Notes under the pieces: model-generated
Databases searched by the model: none
The model's input: only the letters and a program-made list of their open reading frames with translations
Told to the model about the DNA's origin: nothing
Shown: one piece after another, positions 52,490-61,910 of the stretch
Layout: every line of letters begins with the position of its first letter
Numbering within the stretch: the stretch's first letter is position 1
Translations under genes and position numbers: made by a program
Assembly (NCBI RefSeq): GCF_900117315.1
Contig: NZ_LT630337.1
Span: 169,218-233,217, forward strand
Direction: 5' to 3'
Length of the DNA: 64,000 nucleotides
DNA from: Bacillus massilinigeriensis
Lineage (GTDB): Bacteria; Bacillota; Bacilli; Bacillales; Cytobacillaceae

Positions 52490-52764
52490 GTTTAGTTTTC
52501 CTTACATTTTTATTTATTTTTATCGTCTTTCACATTTCTCCAGCATCTTCATTAAGAACACATTTAGTATTAAGTGGTCATCCAATCCTTGCATTTGAAA
52601 CTGAGTTTAAAAAAATAGAAAGTGAAAGTCATATAAGCGACAATGCACAGTTATATGAATTATCTGAACCTCCATTTGAATCAGCTACCCAAACAAAGCT
52701 AGGGACTTTTCTGGTGAAGCGATACGGAATTTTTTATTTTTCCAAGTATTATGCAGATGTATAG
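52490..52764 (+). pseudogene. 5'-truncated gene for a membrane-anchored or secreted protein
   Basis: Open frame from the right end of the IS3 element to TAG at 52762-52764 with no start codon of its own. It begins with a hydrophobic segment (SLVFLTFLFIFIVFHIS), then a soluble tail of about 70 residues (HPILAFETEFKKIES to FLVKRYGIFYFSKYYADV). The N-terminus was evidently removed by the insertion. Family not recognised. A good terminator follows at 52792. Confidence 0.6.
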
Positions 52765-52791
52765 TAGATCAAATAATCAGATGTGAAAAAA

Positions 52792-52839
52792 GGATAGATG
52801 AATGCAGGTCTGTAAACCTGTTCATCTATCCATTCTTTT
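52792..52839 (+). terminator. Intrinsic terminator
   Basis: GGATAGATGAA-GCAGGT pairs with ACCTG-TTCATCTATCC, followed by ATTCTTTTTT. Confidence 0.75.
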
Positions 52840-52889
52840 TTCCGCTATATAAAATCTAACGTGTTAAAAAATTTTCGGGCGTTTTAATG

Positions 52890-53018
52890 TTATTTCTTGT
52901 CTTTTTTCTTACTTTCCTGTGACTGTTTGGAAGAGTACAATGCTTGCTGTCTTTCGTTAAATTGAATCATTATGATTTCACGCTTAAATAATGCTTCCCT
53001 TTGTTTTTGGATACTCAT
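52890..53018 (-). CDS. Small basic protein, 42 residues
   Basis: ATG 53018 with GGGGGG upstream. The sequence starts MSIQKQREALFKREIIM and ends in SKQSQESKKKDKK. Highly charged, one amphipathic helix, no Cys, no membrane segment. Good ribosome binding site and isolation between two terminator-like regions support a real gene. Family unknown. Confidence 0.6.
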   Translation of the reverse strand: MSIQKQREALFKREIIMIQFNERQQALYSSKQSQESKKKDKK

Positions 53019-53223
53019 TATACATTCCCCCCTTTAATATTATCTTACTATAAATATTATAAAATTGAAAGCGCTTACTTTATTATATTCACTATTTTTA
53101 TATTGAATACCCTTTTATATTACTTTTATATAATTTTATTGAGAAATTGTGCTAAGAATGAAGGCAAATAAAAAAGCGCTCAAATAAATGAACGCTTATC
53201 ACCTATCAATGACACAAATCATA

Positions 53224-53400
53224 TTAATTCAATGATGAAATAGAACGACCAATCGTGTTGTTCAGTTCATCCATTATTTTCTCGATGCGATCCTTTGGGA
53301 CGACTAAATTCAAGTTTTTATTTGTATTACAGCAAATTCCATACTTTTTAAAAACTCCTCTTGTTGAGGGCCATGCTAATAAAATTCCATTAACTGGCAT
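53224..53400 (-). CDS. Small Cys-containing hypothetical protein
   Basis: 58 residues from ATG 53400; a GTG at 53430 would add ten residues but has a poorly spaced site. MPVNGILLAWPSTRGVFKKYGICCNTNKNL, then a helix (PKDRIEKIMDELNNTIG). The GICCNTN segment could bind a metal. No family recognised. Confidence 0.5.
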   Translation of the reverse strand: MPVNGILLAWPSTRGVFKKYGICCNTNKNLNLVVPKDRIEKIMDELNNTIGRSISSLN

Positions 53401-53666
53401 ATTCTCTTGGATAATCAAAAAAAGCACCACCTTGTTGTCATGAGTTGTCTACATTATACGCCAATTTATTATTATTCAACCAAAGCAATTATGAAGGATC
53501 ATCGAAAGTTTCAGTTTCCTTAAACATTCATTTAATAAAAGATGATTTTGTAAACCCATTCTTGGATTGTTGCAAATAAAGTAATAAATTCCACCTTTTA
53601 AAATATAAATATATCAACAGCATGTACGGTCAAATTCTTTTAGTCTAATAAGGGGGAGGTTACGAA

Positions 53667-54476
53667 GTGAGAAAAATAAGTATTCTGCTATTTTCCGCTT
53701 TGATGCTTGTTATTTTCACAGCATGTAGTTCCAACGAGAAAGCAAAAAATGATGAGCCGAAACAAAGCTCAGAAGAAAAAAATGAATATGGATTAATTGA
53801 AGATGGAAAATTGACTTTTGCAGCATCAGGAGAATTTAAACCGTTTAGCTACATGGAAGGGAGTAAGATGGTTGGATTTGATATTGCAGTTGGAGAAGCA
53901 ATTGCTAAAAAATTAGGCTTAGAACCGAATCCACAAAAGGCCGCGTTTTCTGGAATTGTTACTGGTGTGGTTGAGGGTAGGTATGATATTGCTGTTGCCA
54001 GTCATACAATCACAGAGGAACGATTGAAACAGGTAAATTTTACAACTCCTTACTATTACTCTGGTCCAGTCATTTATACAAGGCCTGATAGCAATATCAA
54101 ATCTGCAGAAAATCTAAAGGGGAAAGAAGTGTCAGTTGCGAGGGGAACTGCGTATCTAGACATCGCACAGGAATATACGAAAAATATCCCACAGGTTGAC
54201 AGCGATGTGGTTGCTTTGCAATCCCTGGCTAGTGGTCACCATGATGCTGTAATTACAGATGATATTACCGGACAAACAGCAATCGATAACGGTCTAAAAA
54301 TTGAAAATCGAGGTTACCTCGGATTAAGTGAACAGGGCATCGCGGTTAATAAAGAAAATAAAACCTTATTAGATGCAGTAAATAAAGCTCTACAAGAAAT
54401 GATTGATAGTGGGGAATTGGCAAAGCTTTCTGAGAAATGGATCGGTGTGGATATCACCAAGAAACCAGCTGAATAA
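53667..54476 (+). CDS. Amino-acid ABC transporter substrate-binding lipoprotein
   Basis: 269 residues, GGGGGAGG upstream, GTG start. Signal peptide with lipobox FTAC and a charged linker, so a membrane-anchored lipoprotein. SBP_bac_3 domain: LTFAASGEFKPFSYMEGSKMVGFDIAVGEAIAKKLG, GRYDIAVASHTITEERLKQVNFTTPYYYSG, VSVARGTAYLDIAQEY, DAVITDDITGQTAI. This family binds polar amino acids or cystine. Upstream of the permease and ATPase genes; a strong hairpin separates it from them. Confidence 0.93.
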   Translation: MRKISILLFSALMLVIFTACSSNEKAKNDEPKQSSEEKNEYGLIEDGKLTFAASGEFKPFSYMEGSKMVGFDIAVGEAIAKKLGLEPNPQKAAFSGIVTGVVEGRYDIAVASHTITEERLKQVNFTTPYYYSGPVIYTRPDSNIKSAENLKGKEVSVARGTAYLDIAQEYTKNIPQVDSDVVALQSLASGHHDAVITDDITGQTAIDNGLKIENRGYLGLSEQGIAVNKENKTLLDAVNKALQEMIDSGELAKLSEKWIGVDITKKPAE

Positions 54477-54487
54477 GATAAAAACTA

Positions 54488-54519
54488 AAAAATGTGTGCA
54501 GCTGCTGCACACATTTTTT
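54488..54519 (+). terminator. Stem-loop between binding protein and permease genes
   Basis: Near-perfect palindrome AAAATGTGTGCAG-CTG-CTGCACACATTTT followed by TTTC, 12 bases after the binding-protein stop. Within an operon such a structure usually lets only part of the transcripts continue, giving excess binding protein over membrane components. Confidence 0.75.
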
Positions 54520-54538
54520 CATAAAGGGGGATGTTCAT

Positions 54539-55201
54539 TTGCCTGATTTGGCGCATTTTTTCCAAGTTTTTATAAGTAGTTTTGATTTCTTTTTAAATGG
54601 GTTATGGATCACTACTAAAATATCTATTGTATCCTTAATTATTGCGTTATTTATCGGAATTTTCTTTGCCTTACTTAAGATTTCTAACATAAAAGTATTG
54701 GTTTGGATTGCAGATGCTTATATATGGCTTGTTAGAGGAACTCCCTTAGTGGTCCAAATATTTATTTTATTCTATGGATTAACTAATATTCTCGTTATTC
54801 CAATGTTTTGGGCTGGTGTAGCAGGACTTGCCTTTCACAGTGGGGCATATATTGCTGAAATCATAAGAGGAGCCATCCAGTCAATAGATAAGGGGCAAAG
54901 GGAAGCAGCTATGTCACTTGGGATGTCAAAAGGCCTTACCATGAGAAGAATTATATTTCCTCAAGCCTTTCGAAGAGCACTTCCAGCCCTAGGTAACCAA
55001 TTTATCATTGGGATTAAGGACTCATCACTTGTTTCATTCATTGGAATGCAGGATTTATTCGGTGTTGCCAGCACCATGGGCTCCAACCACTTCGATTTCC
55101 TAAGCTATTACTTAACCGTTGCAGTCTATTATTTATTCATTGTTTTATTACTCACCTATATTGTTAGTCGTGTTGAGAAAAAAATGACTGTTAGCGATTA
55201 G
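54539..55201 (+). CDS. Amino-acid ABC transporter permease
   Basis: 220 residues from TTG 54539, eight bases after GGGGG; a longer frame would run back through the stem-loop. Five membrane helices of the HisM/GlnP type. Contains [18 protein letters not shown] and the EAA coupling loop [35 protein letters not shown]. Forms a homodimer that works with the lipoprotein upstream and the ATPase 14 bases downstream. Confidence 0.93.
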   Translation: MPDLAHFFQVFISSFDFFLNGLWITTKISIVSLIIALFIGIFFALLKISNIKVLVWIADAYIWLVRGTPLVVQIFILFYGLTNILVIPMFWAGVAGLAFHSGAYIAEIIRGAIQSIDKGQREAAMSLGMSKGLTMRRIIFPQAFRRALPALGNQFIIGIKDSSLVSFIGMQDLFGVASTMGSNHFDFLSYYLTVAVYYLFIVLLLTYIVSRVEKKMTVSD

Positions 55202-55218
55202 AGGAAGGGAGGGTTATG

Positions 55219-55959
55219 ATGAGTGAAAAAAAGGAAATGATCAAAGTAAAAGACTTAAACAAATCCTTTGGTGATTTACATGTCTTAAAAAATATCAATC
55301 TAACTGTTCATGAAAGTGAGGTTGTTGTGCTTATCGGCGCCAGTGGGTCAGGAAAAAGTACCCTCCTACGTTGCCTTAATTTCCTTGAAGTAAAGGACAG
55401 TGGGGATATTTTTATCAAAGGGTCAAAGATTGATATAAAAAAGGATAATTTGAATAATGTAAGAGAAAATGTCGGGATGGTGTTTCAGCATTTCAACTTA
55501 TTCCCTCACAAAACCGTGTTAGAAAATGTCATTGAAGCACCGACCCAAGTCAAAAAAATACCGAAGGAGCAGGCAATAGAAGAAGGAATGGCCTTGCTCG
55601 AAAAGGTTGGGCTAAGCGACAAATTCAACGTCTATCCTGCTAAGCTATCAGGTGGGCAAAAGCAACGCGTGGCCATTGCCCGCGCCCTTGCAATGAAACC
55701 AGCTGTGATGCTATTTGATGAACCTACCTCTGCTCTTGATCCAGAGCTTGTTGGAGAGGTATTAGCCACCATGAGGGAGCTGGCTAAAGAAGGAATGACC
55801 ATGGTCGTAGTGACACATGAAATAGGATTTGCTCGAGAGGTTGGAGATATAGCCGTGTATATGGATGATGGAAAAATAGTGGAAACAGGAAACCCTCAAG
55901 AGCTATTTAACAATCCGAGGGAAGAACGGACAAGGGCGTTCTTAAATTCTGTTTTTTAG
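55219..55959 (+). CDS. Amino-acid ABC transporter ATPase
   Basis: 246 residues; ATG 55219 or the adjacent ATG 55216, after GGGAGGG. GlnQ/HisP type: Walker [11 protein letters not shown]-loop [18 protein letters not shown], signature [15 protein letters not shown], Walker [15 protein letters not shown] and switch His in VVVTHEIGF. Last gene of the importer operon. The terminator is probably the hairpin at 56098. Confidence 0.95.
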   Translation: MSEKKEMIKVKDLNKSFGDLHVLKNINLTVHESEVVVLIGASGSGKSTLLRCLNFLEVKDSGDIFIKGSKIDIKKDNLNNVRENVGMVFQHFNLFPHKTVLENVIEAPTQVKKIPKEQAIEEGMALLEKVGLSDKFNVYPAKLSGGQKQRVAIARALAMKPAVMLFDEPTSALDPELVGEVLATMRELAKEGMTMVVVTHEIGFAREVGDIAVYMDDGKIVETGNPQELFNNPREERTRAFLNSVF

Positions 55960-56097
55960 TTAATGGGGTGATTTATGGAGCTTGCTGAAAGTTGGTATGA
56001 CTGCAATTGAAAGAAAGGGGGTGTAAGGAAAATACATTGAAACCTCGGTTTTGATTTACAGATACCAAAATGTACAACCAAAAACTGTGATAAAAAA

Positions 56098-56121
56098 AGG
56101 ACTCTCAATTACGAGAGTCCT
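56098..56121. terminator. Intrinsic terminator
   Basis: AGGACTCTC and its perfect complement with a six-base loop, flanked by an A run on the left and T-rich sequence on the right; probably serves both strands. Confidence 0.75.
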
Positions 56122-56135
56122 ATTTAATGCTCGCT

Positions 56136-56350
56136 TTAAGTTGATTTATTGGATTTTCCTATATTTGATAGAAAAATACTAGTTAACAATCATCCAATAC
56201 CTACTATAAGTAACAAAATATAATAGGGTGTTTTATCCATGTCTGCTGAAGCTCCTATCTAACCCGCTCCTATTGGGCCAACTATCATTGGTGTTATTTT
56301 AAACTTTATTTTACCACTGCCCATGTTCAACGCTTCCCTTATAAAAGAAT
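56136..56350 (-). pseudogene. Remnant of a membrane-transporter gene
   Basis: Minus-strand frame reading REALNMGSGKIKFKITPMIVGPIGAG, then an in-frame TAG, IGASADMDKTPYYILLLIVGIG, then TGA, LLTSIFLSNIGKSNKST and TAA. Two hydrophobic stretches fit the last helices of a multi-pass transporter. Two internal stops and no N-terminal part show it is dead. Family uncertain. Confidence 0.5.
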
Positions 56351-56415
56351 ACTACGAGAACATATTTAAAAAGTAGCTTACAAATGCTCTTTTTTTAATA
56401 GTAAAAATTTTAGAT

Positions 56416-56787
56416 TTAACGATGTTGATCTAATAGAATAGGATTTCCATCAGGATCTTCAATCATAATAAAAGCTGGTCCTACACCCGATGGATCTGCT
56501 TCAGTAAGAATATGAATTCCTTTTTCCTTAAGCTGTTTTTGTAGCTCTCGAACGTCTGTAAAGGATTCAAGATTTTCTGCATTTTGATTCCAGCCTGGAT
56601 TAAAGGTGAGAGTATTATTCTCAATCATCCCTTGGAATAGTCCAATGATGCAATCTGCGTTTTTCATAATTAGCCAATTTTGATTAATATCTCCACCAAA
56701 TACTTGAAATCCTAGATTTTCATAAAATATTTTGGAAACATGAATGTCTTTTACATTTAAACTTATAGAAAATGCTCCTAGTTTCAT
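56416..56787 (-). CDS. VOC-family (glyoxalase/bleomycin-resistance-like) protein
   Basis: 123 residues, GGAGG upstream of the start. Two beta-alpha-beta-beta-beta units: FSISLNVKDIHVSKIFYENLGFQVFGGD, then PAFIMIEDPDGNPILLDQH. Metal ligands of the fold are usually His/Glu; few are evident here, so binding rather than catalysis is possible. Substrate unknown. Monocistronic. Confidence 0.85.
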   Translation of the reverse strand: MKLGAFSISLNVKDIHVSKIFYENLGFQVFGGDINQNWLIMKNADCIIGLFQGMIENNTLTFNPGWNQNAENLESFTDVRELQKQLKEKGIHILTEADPSGVGPAFIMIEDPDGNPILLDQHR

Positions 56788-57070
56788 AGGTCTTCCTCCT
56801 TTTAGTATGTTTGCTAGAACGTAATCTATATTAGTACATCATTCCATAGATTTAGTATAGTTGAGTACATGGAAATATACAATATTATCCAATAGTATGA
56901 ACATAAGCAGGGGTTAAGATTATTAATGTAGAAGTATTTTATAAAAGGTAAAAAAGGTTATCAAAGTGGTTTATTAGACTTAGTTTCTGTACACTTAGAG
57001 GAATTTCCCTTAAGTTGAAGGCTTTAAAATTTGTGATATTGGACATGTTTATAAGGGGATGGTGGGTATT

Positions 57071-57778
57071 ATGAATTATGAAGAAATTATGCAAAAGCTT
57101 GAAGGATTAGGTTCTGAACAAACGAAAAAAATATTTGAGAATCATGGGGTAAAAGAACCTTTTTTTGGTGTGAAAATAGGAGATTTGAAAAAGCTTGTTA
57201 AGTATGTGAAAAAGGATCATGAATTAGCCTTGCAATTATATAATTCAGGGAACCATGATGCCATGTACTTGGCAGGTCTTTCGGTTAATCCAAAAATTAT
57301 CTCAAAAGAGACCTTAAAGGATTGGGCTAAGAAAGCATACTGGTATATGATAGCAGAATATACTGTCGCACAAGTAGCAGCAGAAAGCAAATATGCCCTA
57401 GTATTAGCAAGGGAATGGATACAATCTAAGGCAGAAATGGAAGCAGTTTGTGGATGGAGTACGTATTCTAACTATTTATCGATTACACCTGATGAAGAGC
57501 TAGATCTTGAGGAAATAAGAGCTTTGTTGAATCAAGTGAAAAACACCATTCATGAAGAGAGAAATCGAGTACGATATGTGATGAATGGATTTGTCATTTC
57601 AGTGGGCACCTATGTAGCGAAGCTTAATGAGGAAGCAAAACTTGTTGCTGAGCAAATTGGAAAAGTGAATGTAAATGTAGGGAATACCGCTTGTAAGGTA
57701 CCACTTGCTACAGATTATATTAAGAAAGTAGAAGAGAGGAATCGAGTAGGAGTCAAAAGAAAGTCGTGTGTGTGTTAA
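57071..57778 (+). CDS. AlkD-like DNA alkylation repair protein
   Basis: 235 residues from ATG 57071; an upstream ATG (57059) sits on the ribosome binding site. HEAT-like helical repeats of the AlkD family: FFGVKIGDLKKLVKYVKKDHELALQLYNSGNHDAMYLAGL, KDWAKKAYWYMIAEYTVAQVAAES, EAVCGWSTYSNYLSI, EERNRVRYVMNGFVISVG. Family members excise bulky or cationic alkylated bases; some members are catalytically silent. Followed closely by a PhnB-like gene. Confidence 0.88.
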   Translation: MNYEEIMQKLEGLGSEQTKKIFENHGVKEPFFGVKIGDLKKLVKYVKKDHELALQLYNSGNHDAMYLAGLSVNPKIISKETLKDWAKKAYWYMIAEYTVAQVAAESKYALVLAREWIQSKAEMEAVCGWSTYSNYLSITPDEELDLEEIRALLNQVKNTIHEERNRVRYVMNGFVISVGTYVAKLNEEAKLVAEQIGKVNVNVGNTACKVPLATDYIKKVEERNRVGVKRKSCVC

Positions 57779-57856
57779 ATGGCAATGCACGAAAACAATG
57801 GAATCACCTAAATAAACATCCAACACAGTAGAGTCAATTTTTATGGAGGGAAAACT

Positions 57857-58363
57857 TTGACAAGTAAATTTCAAAAGATTACAGCAAATTTATGGTTCAA
57901 TGATGAAGCAGAGGATGCAGCACGATTTTACACATCAATCTTTAAGAATTCAAAAATAAATCGAATAATCCGATATAGAACAGAGAAACCCGATTCGAAT
58001 GGTAATTCGGAGGGTGCAGTAATGACAGTTGCTTTTCAATTAGAAGGGAATGAATTTGTTGCATTAAATGGCGGCCCAAATTATCCATTCACTGAGGCCA
58101 TATCGTTTATTGTGAATTGTGAGAATCAGGAAGAAATAGATTATTATTGGGAAAAACTCTCTGAAGGCGGAGACAAGAAAGCACAAGTATGTGGTTGGTT
58201 AAAAGATAAGTTCGGTGTCTCCTGGCAAATAGTCCCTGCAGTGCTAAATGATATGTTAAGTAATGCAAACTCAAAAAAATCAGATAGAGTGATGAAAACG
58301 TTACTTCAAATGAAAACTAAAATCAATATTGAGGAGCTCAACAGGGCTTTTGAGGATATTTAA
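57857..58363 (+). CDS. PhnB-like VOC-fold protein
   Basis: 168 residues from TTG 57857, eight bases after GGAGGG. The glyoxalase-fold PhnB/3-demethylubiquinone-methyltransferase-like domain shows KITANLWFNDEAEDAARFYTSIFKNSKI, FVALNGGPNYPFTEAISFIVNCENQEEIDYYWEKLSEGG, CGWLKDKFGVSWQIVPAVL. Enzymatic role unknown in spite of the database name. Probably cotranscribed with the AlkD-like gene. Confidence 0.88.
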   Translation: MTSKFQKITANLWFNDEAEDAARFYTSIFKNSKINRIIRYRTEKPDSNGNSEGAVMTVAFQLEGNEFVALNGGPNYPFTEAISFIVNCENQEEIDYYWEKLSEGGDKKAQVCGWLKDKFGVSWQIVPAVLNDMLSNANSKKSDRVMKTLLQMKTKINIEELNRAFEDI

Positions 58364-58733
58364 AAATCAAAATAGGGTGGGTGAGGATTTTGTTATTCTT
58401 TCAAACTCGGTTTTGTCTCTGATGTGCTAGGAAGGACCGTTCTCTTGCTTCACCCGCATTAATTGTCTTTCATGCGGGGAATGAAAGACAATTTCCTTGT
58501 TCTTCGGATGAATTTTGTCTTTCATAAAGGAAATGGAAGATCACTCTCTTTTACCTTCAACCATTTAAACCTTTATAACGAATCCAAATAACATTTCGTC
58601 TACGCCATCTACATATTTTCCCCGCCGGCTAATATTGGAAATCCCTATTGTATTTGTTAAGCTAAACTTGAACCAATATTAAATCAAAATACCTTATCCA
58701 ATAAAGGAGATAAAATTAAGGAGAAGTTTCTCT
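58364..58733. other. Intergenic region with hairpin and REP-like fragment
   Basis: 370 bases with no gene. GGACCGTTCTCTTGCTTC at about 58434-58451 resembles one arm of the REP-like repeats at 18.5 and 23.8 kb. A perfect hairpin ATTGTCTTTCAT/ATGAAAGACAAT with a GC loop lies at 58462-58492, and a second TTGTCTTTCAT occurs near 58518. Looks like a decayed dispersed repeat. Confidence 0.5.
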
Positions 58734-59114
58734 ATGAAAATAAGATTATATTGGCCAAACTGTAGGATGTCATACAATCAAAATCAACTTCAAGGAGATG
58801 CCTTTTGGGTGGAATGTTTGCCAAAAGAAGCCGAGGAGAAGGTATATCCATTTCTTTCAGATGAACAAATTGAAGAAAGTAAGAAGTATTGGAAACAAGG
58901 CACAAGAGACATGAATGATGATTTCCGAATCGAAACCAATCGCATGTGCTTTTTGGTTTCAAAGGATAAAGAATTAATCATACCAATGTCGTGGTCTTAT
59001 CCCTATTCAGGTCATTGGAATGGATATTGTCCTTTTGAAGGTATTGATGAGGTTGAGATAAAACGACTATCGGAAATAGGTAATCTTACACCTAAAACTC
59101 CTGTTAATAAATAA
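58734..59114 (+). CDS. Hypothetical protein
   Basis: 126 residues, AAGGAGA upstream. Soluble, with many aromatics (KIRLYWPNCRMSYNQNQLQGDAFWVECLP, PMSWSYPYSGHWNGYCPFEGIDEV). No domain recognised. Followed after a short gap by a metallo-hydrolase gene and likely cotranscribed with it. Confidence 0.7.
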   Translation: MKIRLYWPNCRMSYNQNQLQGDAFWVECLPKEAEEKVYPFLSDEQIEESKKYWKQGTRDMNDDFRIETNRMCFLVSKDKELIIPMSWSYPYSGHWNGYCPFEGIDEVEIKRLSEIGNLTPKTPVNK

Positions 59115-59148
59115 ATTTATATTGTTGAAAAAGAAAGGAGGAAACCCA

Positions 59149-59958
59149 TTGATTCAATTTAAAAATAATGACTTTACTATTTTTGAAAGTCAATTATTTA
59201 AAACTACTTCCACTGTTGTACAAACCGATGATTGTATTATTGTAATTGATCCTACATGGCTGCCAGCAGAAGTGAAAGAAATCAGACAGCATGTTGATCA
59301 AGTAAAACAAAATAAACGAATCTATCTACTTTTAACTCACTCTGATTGGGATCATGTATTGGGATGTGGTGCTTTTCCAGACGCTACTGTTATTGCAAGC
59401 GAAGGCTTAGCAGAAGGAAAAGAAAAAGAGCAGATTATAGAACAAATAAAAGATTTTGACGATAAATACTACATAGATCGTGATTATCCCATTTCTTATC
59501 CTAAAGTTGATATCGTTGTTGAAGATGGACAGGTTTTGGATATTGGTCAAACGTCCATCACTTTTTACCTTGCTAAAGGTCACACAGATGATGGGATATT
59601 TGCCATCATTGAACCATTAGGAATTTGGATTGCTGGGGATTACTTATCGGATGTCGAATTTCCTTTTATCTATACTAGTACTAGAAATTATGAGGAAACC
59701 TTGAAAAAGACAGATAGAATTCAAGAAATTCATAAAATCCATTATCTCGTACCTGGTCATGGGCATTTTACAAACAGTAAAGAAGAAATAATTAAAAGAA
59801 AAAAGGATTCCTTGTATTATATTGAAGAATTAAAAAAGACAGTTCACTCTAATGGGGATGGCTCCCATTTAATAAAAGGTTATTCTTATTTAAGAGGAAT
59901 GAGAGCCTGTCATGATGAGAATATTAATCTAATAAAAAGTGAATTAGGTTTAGGATAA
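59149..59958 (+). CDS. MBL-fold metallo-hydrolase
   Basis: 269 residues from TTG 59149, eight bases after AAAGGAGG. Motif LTHSDWDHVLG gives H-S-D-W-D-H, where the second ligand position holds Asp instead of the usual His, so zinc binding is atypical. Later ligands: AKGHTDDG, WIAGDYLSDVEFP, LVPGHGHFT. Resembles stand-alone MBL hydrolases of unknown substrate (glyoxalase II-like size). Hydrolase activity likely but not specific. Confidence 0.85.
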   Translation: MIQFKNNDFTIFESQLFKTTSTVVQTDDCIIVIDPTWLPAEVKEIRQHVDQVKQNKRIYLLLTHSDWDHVLGCGAFPDATVIASEGLAEGKEKEQIIEQIKDFDDKYYIDRDYPISYPKVDIVVEDGQVLDIGQTSITFYLAKGHTDDGIFAIIEPLGIWIAGDYLSDVEFPFIYTSTRNYEETLKKTDRIQEIHKIHYLVPGHGHFTNSKEEIIKRKKDSLYYIEELKKTVHSNGDGSHLIKGYSYLRGMRACHDENINLIKSELGLG

Positions 59959-59998
59959 ATAAGATTATTCGTTCAACTAATAAAAACCACTTGTTAAC

Positions 59999-60042
59999 AA
60001 AAAACAACTGCTCAACACTAATACTATGAACAGTTGTTTTTT
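59999..60042. terminator. Bidirectional terminator
   Basis: AAAAAACAACTG-TC pairs with GA-CAGTTGTTTTTT around a loop of about 18 bases, between convergent genes. Confidence 0.85.
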
Positions 60043-60054
60043 TAGTTATGAAAT

Positions 60055-61554
60055 TTAATAAGAAGATTTCAACAACATAGTTATTTCTCTCCATTTGATT
60101 CGATCCTCACTATTGGGATCATTAACAACTGCTCCCTCTAAGTTGAAAATCATCGTTTGTCGTTTTTCAACATCATATTTTGGCCATTCAGAATTCTGCT
60201 CTGTGTTCGGATTCCCGTTGCGAGCAAAGCTAATCCATGCCGAATGCATTTGATTCGCTACCAGCTGTCTTTCTGGGGAAGCGCCTGTGAAGTTTTCTGT
60301 CTTTGGCTTATTAAGTGTGTTCCATACGAATGGAATTTCTAGTGCATGAGTGGCTTTTAAAGCTCCACCAAAAACCGGCGTTTCCCAATCAAAACGATAC
60401 ATCCAAACAGGTGCCCCATGATTTACCTGTAGCTCTGCTAGTCTTTGGGCAGGAGAAGTAAAGATACTTATTGTTAGTAGTTTATTAAAGAGTTCTTGGT
60501 TAAGAGGTTTGCCATCAGAGAATTGCCTCGAAATGATTGGCAACAGTGGTCCAAATGTTTTTTCAAAATGTGAAGTAACCTTTGATTCATCTGCGTTCTT
60601 CCATTCTGGGTCAAAAGCAGTGAAAATACGGTATTCATCTTTGTTTGTTCCAATTAATATAGATACATCCTTTGCTGAACCAGCTGAAATTGCCTCTTCT
60701 GGAGCTTTTGGAATAGATACACCATCGATCACTGGTCCTAAGCTCATCATAGGGACGAGAGTAGAGGCCTGGACTAATTGATCAACAGGTAATTCCTCCA
60801 GCTTAGAAATATTCGTTGGGTCTACATCTAAAGCTGCAAGTAGTTTGCTAGCAATCTTTGTTGCCTTTCCTGAAGGGTGGACATTAGCTGCAGCCCCACT
60901 CTGAAGAATTGCTTTATGGAAAAGACCTTGGGCAAAAGGGAAGCCAAGCAATATGCCTATACTCATAGCACCTGCAGATTCCCCAAATACCGTTACATTG
61001 TTCGGATCTCCTCCAAATGCTGAGATATTCTCTCGCACCCAATGTAAAGCGGCAACCTGATCAAGAATACCACAATTACCGGAGTTGGCGTACTCCTCAC
61101 CACCAATTTCGCCTAGGTGTAAAAATCCGAGTATTCCAAGTCGGTAATTAATTGTTACAACCACTACATCCCCTTGAGCAGCAAATGATGCACCGTCATA
61201 CCAATGACTTGACCCAGAGCCTGAAATAAATGCACCACCATGAATCCAAACCATGACAGGTCGTTTTTTATCGTCAGCTCCTGGAGACCATACGTTTAAA
61301 TACAGACAATCTTCATCCATATTCAAGGTTTCATTACCTAAGAACTCCATGATTTCACTTTGAGGTTGTGGGGCAACTGGGGAAAACGAGGTCGCATCAC
61401 GAACACCTTCCCAAGAATTTGGCAGCTCTGGTGCACGAAATCGAAGAGCTCCAACTGGTGGCTTTGCATAGGGAATCCCTTTCCAAGCAAAAACACCATC
61501 AATTTTTTCCCCTTGTAGTTTTCCGTAAATACTTTCCACAATTGTGCTAGACAT
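60055..61554 (-). CDS. pnbA: Type-B carboxylesterase (para-nitrobenzyl esterase type)
   Basis: 499 residues from ATG 61554, nine bases after GGGGAGG; the ATG six bases upstream is too close. Alpha/beta hydrolase: oxyanion loop VWIHGGAF (His105-Gly-Gly), nucleophile Ser193 in FGESAGAMS, acid Glu in NKDEYRIF and catalytic His in LKATHALEIPFVW. No signal peptide, so intracellular like B. subtilis PnbA. Typical motifs EDCLYLNVWSPG and FGGDPNNVT present. Physiological ester unknown. Confidence 0.93.
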   Translation of the reverse strand: MSSTIVESIYGKLQGEKIDGVFAWKGIPYAKPPVGALRFRAPELPNSWEGVRDATSFSPVAPQPQSEIMEFLGNETLNMDEDCLYLNVWSPGADDKKRPVMVWIHGGAFISGSGSSHWYDGASFAAQGDVVVVTINYRLGILGFLHLGEIGGEEYANSGNCGILDQVAALHWVRENISAFGGDPNNVTVFGESAGAMSIGILLGFPFAQGLFHKAILQSGAAANVHPSGKATKIASKLLAALDVDPTNISKLEELPVDQLVQASTLVPMMSLGPVIDGVSIPKAPEEAISAGSAKDVSILIGTNKDEYRIFTAFDPEWKNADESKVTSHFEKTFGPLLPIISRQFSDGKPLNQELFNKLLTISIFTSPAQRLAELQVNHGAPVWMYRFDWETPVFGGALKATHALEIPFVWNTLNKPKTENFTGASPERQLVANQMHSAWISFARNGNPNTEQNSEWPKYDVEKRQTMIFNLEGAVVNDPNSEDRIKWREITMLLKSSY

Positions 61555-61910
61555 CGACATTCTCCTCCCCTAAATAGCATTTCTTCAAAATAAAAGTCTG
61601 TCTTTGTTGCTACTTAAATGTATTCGAGATGAGGAGAGTACTTTCCTTTAATTTCCTTTTTATAAATTACAACCGTCTGTTTTTGATTATCTTGTTTCCA
61701 TCATCATAAATATTAGTTGGCATGTTGCACAATACGAAGGAGTCAAGGACAGATTCTGTTTATTCTATTAAATTTTCCTATTTTAAGTAATGTTTCTTTT
61801 ATTATTTACCGTTTAATTTTTACTATAAATATTGGAAAAAATGTTTTATAATGGGAGGTAAATTTGAAGAAAATGACGAATTTTGCAAAAATAATAAGGG
61901 AGATACATAA
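61555..61910. other. Intergenic region between divergent genes
   Basis: About 350 AT-rich bases holding the promoters for the esterase and the chemoreceptor. No hairpin, repeat or small gene that I can support. Confidence 0.4.
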
